NCBI GenBank assembly: GCA_031292525.1
Contig: JARLGY010000023.1
Coordinates: 245,748-309,747, forward strand
Reading direction: 5' to 3'
Origin: Flavipsychrobacter sp.
GTDB taxonomy: Bacteria > Bacteroidota > Bacteroidia > Chitinophagales > Chitinophagaceae
DNA length: 64,000 nucleotides
The notes under the pieces are model-generated. The model was not told the DNA's origin and searched no databases. It was given only the letters and a program-made list of their open reading frames with translations. A program made the translations under genes and the position numbers. Below are positions 62,101-64,000 of the stretch, one piece after another. Position 1 is the stretch's first letter. Each line of letters begins with the position of its first letter.

Positions 62101-62505
62101 AAAAACAGGGATGCTTTATTTAATTCAGATTACGGCAGCCTGGGGTGGGTAGCCTTACCCAACATCCTTATATTCCAAATCATGATCCCTTTTATTTCTC
62201 CGTTCGCTGATGCGCTTATGCTCATAGGATTAATGACAGGCAATGCTAAAGAGATATTAGGCTACTACCTGATCTTTATGTTGGTAGATGCTGCTGTGGC
62301 TGTAATGGCATTCTCTTTTGAGAAAGAAAAACTGTCAAAGCTCATCTGGTTTTTGCCACAGCGTTTCGCTTACAGGTGGCTCATGCTGTATGTGCTTTTT
62401 AAGGCGGTAAAACGCGCTATAAAAGGAGAATTACAAACATGGGGAGTACTCAAAAGAACCGGTAATATCCAGGAGAATTCTAGGCTCAAATCATTCAAAA
62501 TATAA
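59131..62505 (+). CDS. Trifunctional GH18 / polysaccharide deacetylase / GT2 membrane protein
   Basis: 1124 residues in one frame. Transmembrane helix at about 25-47. GH18-like domain (about 90-440) with catalytic motif AGVNVDFEE (D221, E223) and an active-site-type MAYDEYSEGSAAGPI. NodB deacetylase domain (about 490-690): LSFDDGPD (about 495-502), HTFTHPNMA (about 548-556), LRPPYN, and LLHDAGG. Helix at about 710-737. GT2 domain (about 760-1000): IIVPAYNEE, VNDGSTDST, IDADTYL (about 850), EDCDL (about 941) and QRFRW (about 977). About two or three further C-terminal helices. A GT2 with QxxRW makes and exports beta-polysaccharides such as poly-N-acetylglucosamine, chitin or hyaluronan; the other two domains would deacetylate and trim it outside. 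Polymer identity is inferred. Confidence 0.88.
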   Translation: MSDKTKQVFSTGSPSRWQRFKWGSRFLLFVALIVVILVGAALWNIYNPQLPQLKQQSDQYKIILNPDKHSLLQETKINKDFNGFRKYIDAKGKGKNIKYVSTGDSMHHFATPIRAAFYDPGDEQSYLSLKSNIDKINMLLPEYMYIDTTADTVYVNKDFRGEDIIKASGVRVVAMLSNFFGDDFNGAVLHRILHDPAKKERLINDVIKIIQANHFAGVNVDFEELSEKTDEPFISFIKELSAKMHAQGLLVTMDVSPFNEDYNPKELVKYTDYLFLMAYDEYSEGSAAGPICSQKWIEAALDNISTGVPSDKIVLCIAGYGYDWAEHTKGETVSYEEAITNAADNKSLIDFDNDTYNLTYSYDDDDNVKHHVYFTDAATNFNTIRFAVESGVAGVSLWRLGSEDSRLWTFYNSDMSTEGLAHFNFNNLKYIEANNTVDYVGEGEILDVVSTPKAGYIETQLDTTELLISEEDYKSIPSVFVMKKFGKKAKTVVLSFDDGPDIKYTPRILDILRKEKVPAVFFMIGINMENNIPLVKRISNEGYEIGNHTFTHPNMAQISRQRAVLELSSTRLLLESITGHSTTLLRPPYNADAEPETMDELIPVALGKEYNYLTVGESIDPNDWEVGVTPDTIFNRVVQQEALGSIILLHDAGGNREATIAALPRIIKYFKDKGYTFISIGDLINEKKAQLMPVVPNNKAYDLIQVNYYIAEFGFWASLILYRVFIICIVLSLLRILFFAVLAIREFLKDKKQSKIPWEEIPYIDIIVPAYNEEVNAINSVNNLLKLTYPNFNIVFVNDGSTDSTYSKVSAAFADNPKVKVFTKPNGGKASALNFGISQSTAEYLLCIDADTYLVPGSLSLLVRHFKDETTGAAAGNVKVGNEVNILTKWQSIEYITSQNFDRNAYANINAITVVPGAIGLFRKKAIEEAGGFTSDTFAEDCDLTIRILRAGFIIKNENKAIALTEAPETLKVFLKQRFRWNFGVMQSFWKNRDALFNSDYGSLGWVALPNILIFQIMIPFISPFADALMLIGLMTGNAKEILGYYLIFMLVDAAVAVMAFSFEKEKLSKLIWFLPQRFAYRWLMLYVLFKAVKRAIKGELQTWGVLKRTGNIQENSRLKSFKI

Positions 62506-62522
62506 TAGTTTCTTGTTCATGA

Positions 62523-62549
62523 AAAAGGTTGCCATGGAGGCAACCTTTT
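62523..62549 (+). terminator. Terminator after the GH18/NodB/GT2 gene
   Basis: Perfect 11-bp stem AAAAGGTTGCC (62523-62533) and GGCAACCTTTT (62539-62549), 5-nt loop. Lies 18 bp after the stop. The T run is inside the stem, as in the fabH terminator. Confidence 0.82.
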
Positions 62550-62618
62550 CATCTGTTGAGCGAACTGTATCAATTGAAAATATGATCTAATTGGATTATG
62601 CCAATGTATTCTTTTTAA

Positions 62619-62650
62619 GCCGGTTGGTATAAACATCTATACCAACCGGC
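62619..62650. other. Perfect 13-bp hairpin downstream of the right-edge repeat protein
   Basis: GCCGGTTGGTATA (62619-62631) and TATACCAACCGGC (62638-62650) with a 6-nt loop. It lies 15 bp after the stop of the minus-strand gene at 62665 and may end its transcript, though the following T run is weak (TTAAAAAG on the minus strand). Confidence 0.65.
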
Positions 62651-62664
62651 AAAAGGAGATCATA

Positions 62665-64000
62665 CTAAAACTGAGAAATTTGCAACCATGTTGTTCCATC
62701 ATATACAAAAGTCTGAGCATATTCAATATCTGTTCCAATAACTTTAACTGAGTTTGCGGCATAAGTATTAAAACTAACTGCACCAAAACCACCTTTACTA
62801 CCAAAGTTAATTGCTACACTGGTAAAACTATGCGGCACAAGTACCTTAATTGTATTTCCAGCTACAAGACTAGTCCCTGGCAATGTAAGAGTAATGCCAT
62901 CTGTTGTGACAAGATACGCTGTGCTGACTGCAACCGTTGTACTGCTACCTTGTGATGTATAAATATACCCTACACCAGCAGGAACTGTTATATTGGCACT
63001 ACCATCAAACGAGATACCGTTAATAGTGCGTGCCGTAGCTAATACTGTAGCTTTGCCAGCTGTTAAATTGCTTGCTGTTCCACTAATATTAGTACCTACT
63101 AAGGCACTTGGCGTACCCAAAGAAGGCGTAACCAAAGTAGGTGAGGCCGCTAAAACCACACTGCCGCTACCGGTAGTACTTGCGGCAGATACCGTACCTG
63201 CGCCATTTGCAGAAAGCAAACCGTTTATTGCACCCGCACCACCCTTATTGGTCGGCACAACATTGTTATAGCTGGTAACGCCTGTACTTGTTATTGATAT
63301 GTCTCCGCTAACAGTAACAGGTGTTGTAGGTACTGCACCTGCGGTACCGGTCAAATAAACCTGGCCCGCTGCAGTCCCTGCGCTTAAACCGCCGCCAGAA
63401 GATGGCGTGGTCCATACCACGTTAGTACCGTTATAACCCAATACCTGGCCGCTAGTAGCGCCTGTTGAAGATATGTCTGTAGTAGCTACACTGCTGGCAA
63501 GGTTCAATTTACTATAAGCTATAGCTGCAGTGTTGCTTACGTCAGAATTGGTTATTTGTCCGAATGATGGCACGCCTGCTGCATTACCATGCAATACTGT
63601 GGTTGCAGTACCCTGGTTTGCAAATTGTGCTGAAGTAAGATTGAGTGTTGTATTCTGAGCACTGGTAATGCGGCCTTTCCCATCTACTGTAAATAATGGA
63701 GCAGGACTGCCGGGGATGCCATATGAACCTGCAGCAACGCCGCTTGTTCCTAAGGTAAGGGCACCTGTGCTTGCCAATGTTGCGTCGCCACTTACGGTAA
63801 CAGGTGTTGTAGGAGCAACGCCCGCAGCACCGGTCAAATATACCTGGCCTGCTGTTGTGCCTGCGCTTAAACTGCTGCCGCTGCTTGGTGTGGTCCATGC
63901 TACGGAAGTACCATTATAGCCCAGCACCTGGCCGCTTGTAGCGCCGGTCGGTGATATATCCGTTGTCGCTACGCTGCCTGCAAGGTTCAACTTGCTATAA
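62665..64000 (-). CDS. Phage-tail-like beta-strand repeat protein (N-terminus beyond right edge)
   Basis: The frame is open to the window edge (YSKLNLAGSVATTD precedes the first TTG), so the true start is outside; at least 445 residues are seen. Two copies of a 72-residue unit (YSKLNL, TTDISxTGATSGQVLGYNGT, WTTPSSG, LSAGT, GQVYLTG, PTTPVTVSGD) flank a segment with GKGRITSAQNTTLNLTSAQF. Later come VLAASPTLVTPSLGTPSALVGTNISGTASNLTAG and INGISFDGSANITVPAG, motifs shared with phage tail fibres and large Bacteroidota beta-repeat proteins. The C-terminal 80 residues form a small beta domain (VIGTDIEYAQTFVYDGTTWLQI). No sorting domain at the end. Surface or tail-like function is inferred. Confidence 0.75.
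   Translation of the reverse strand, partial: YSKLNLAGSVATTDISPTGATSGQVLGYNGTSVAWTTPSSGSSLSAGTTAGQVYLTGAAGVAPTTPVTVSGDATLASTGALTLGTSGVAAGSYGIPGSPAPLFTVDGKGRITSAQNTTLNLTSAQFANQGTATTVLHGNAAGVPSFGQITNSDVSNTAAIAYSKLNLASSVATTDISSTGATSGQVLGYNGTNVVWTTPSSGGGLSAGTAAGQVYLTGTAGAVPTTPVTVSGDISITSTGVTSYNNVVPTNKGGAGAINGLLSANGAGTVSAASTTGSGSVVLAASPTLVTPSLGTPSALVGTNISGTASNLTAGKATVLATARTINGISFDGSANITVPAGVGYIYTSQGSSTTVAVSTAYLVTTDGITLTLPGTSLVAGNTIKVLVPHSFTSVAINFGSKGGFGAVSFNTYAANSVKVIGTDIEYAQTFVYDGTTWLQISQF
63301..63516 (-). repeat. 72-residue repeat unit 2 in the right-edge protein
   Basis: Encodes YSKLNLASSVATTDISSTG through PTTPVTVSGD. Matches the unit at 63784-63999 over its whole length with few changes. Unit-to-unit distance is 483 bp. 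Confidence 0.8.
63784..63999 (-). repeat. 72-residue repeat unit 1 in the right-edge protein
   Basis: Encodes YSKLNLAGSVATTDISPTG through PTTPVTVSGD, cut by the window edge on the N-terminal side. More units probably lie to the right. Confidence 0.8.

Noticed and set aside
1..64000. tRNA or rRNA genes
   Set aside because: No cloverleaf with a GGTTCRA-type T arm and no rRNA-like stretch was seen by eye in the intergenic regions; a tRNAscan run would be needed to be certain.

Overview
The window looks like a chromosomal segment of a Bacteroidota bacterium, most likely in or near the Chitinophagales. Evidence: a complete gldK-gldL-gldM-gldN core of the type IX secretion/gliding machinery, several proteins ending in type IX sorting domains (two CHU_C type B, one type A), Bacteroidota-restricted families (DUF4271, DUF4294, DUF5777, DUF6600, head-GIN), the tandem subunit-III cytochrome oxidase arrangement, and TAnnTTTG promoter boxes. 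A secreted protein with two DUF3494 (ice-binding-like) domains hints at a cold or frozen habitat. I saw no rRNA, tRNA, CRISPR array, transposase or integrase.

Layout. 0-5.7 kb: envelope genes on the minus strand (LptA/OstA-like protein cut by the left edge, MCE/MlaD lipid-transport protein, large TolB-propeller/outer-membrane barrel protein). 5.8-7.2 kb: metallo-beta-lactamase hydrolase and a ComB-like phosphatase. 7.3-12.1 kb: gldKLMN with a terminator. 12.3-16.2 kb: thioredoxin-domain DUF255 protein, hemD, DUF4271. 16.3-19.4 kb: hemW, fabG, fabH. 19.4-23.3 kb: two paralogous MORN/YwqK-like proteins, a lactonase and an apparently degenerate serine hydrolase. 23.7-27.9 kb: uvrA, two single-domain response regulators and a 51-residue membrane protein. 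28-31 kb: secreted and outer-membrane proteins (DUF6600, DUF5777 barrel, heme-motif lipoprotein). 31-33.6 kb: DUF4294 and dnaG.

34.4-44.9 kb is a block of genes flanked on both sides by copies of one non-coding element in inverted orientation. The block holds a CHU_C adhesin-like protein, ruvX, def, an ECF sigma/anti-sigma pair, small envelope proteins, and the distal part of a cytochrome c oxidase operon (ctaB, two subunit III genes, subunit IV, SCO, DUF420, a CxxC microprotein). Subunits I and II are not next to ctaB; the intergenic element is there instead.

46.0-54.5 kb is a surface-protein locus: the ice-binding-like/Ig-repeat protein, an OmpA protein with two SprB-like repeats, and an SBBP/CHU_C protein. 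54.6-58.97 kb: LemA/TPM operon, kynureninase, ribF. 59.1-62.5 kb: a single polypeptide carrying GH18, polysaccharide deacetylase and GT2 domains. The right edge cuts a phage-tail-like beta-repeat protein.

The least explained feature is the inverted pair of intergenic elements at about 33.80-34.32 kb and 44.99-45.66 kb. Each has a 55-bp block at one end followed by three modules at roughly 180-205 bp spacing, each built around a TGTCCG/CGGACA palindrome. They carry no convincing open reading frame and match no element family I recognise.
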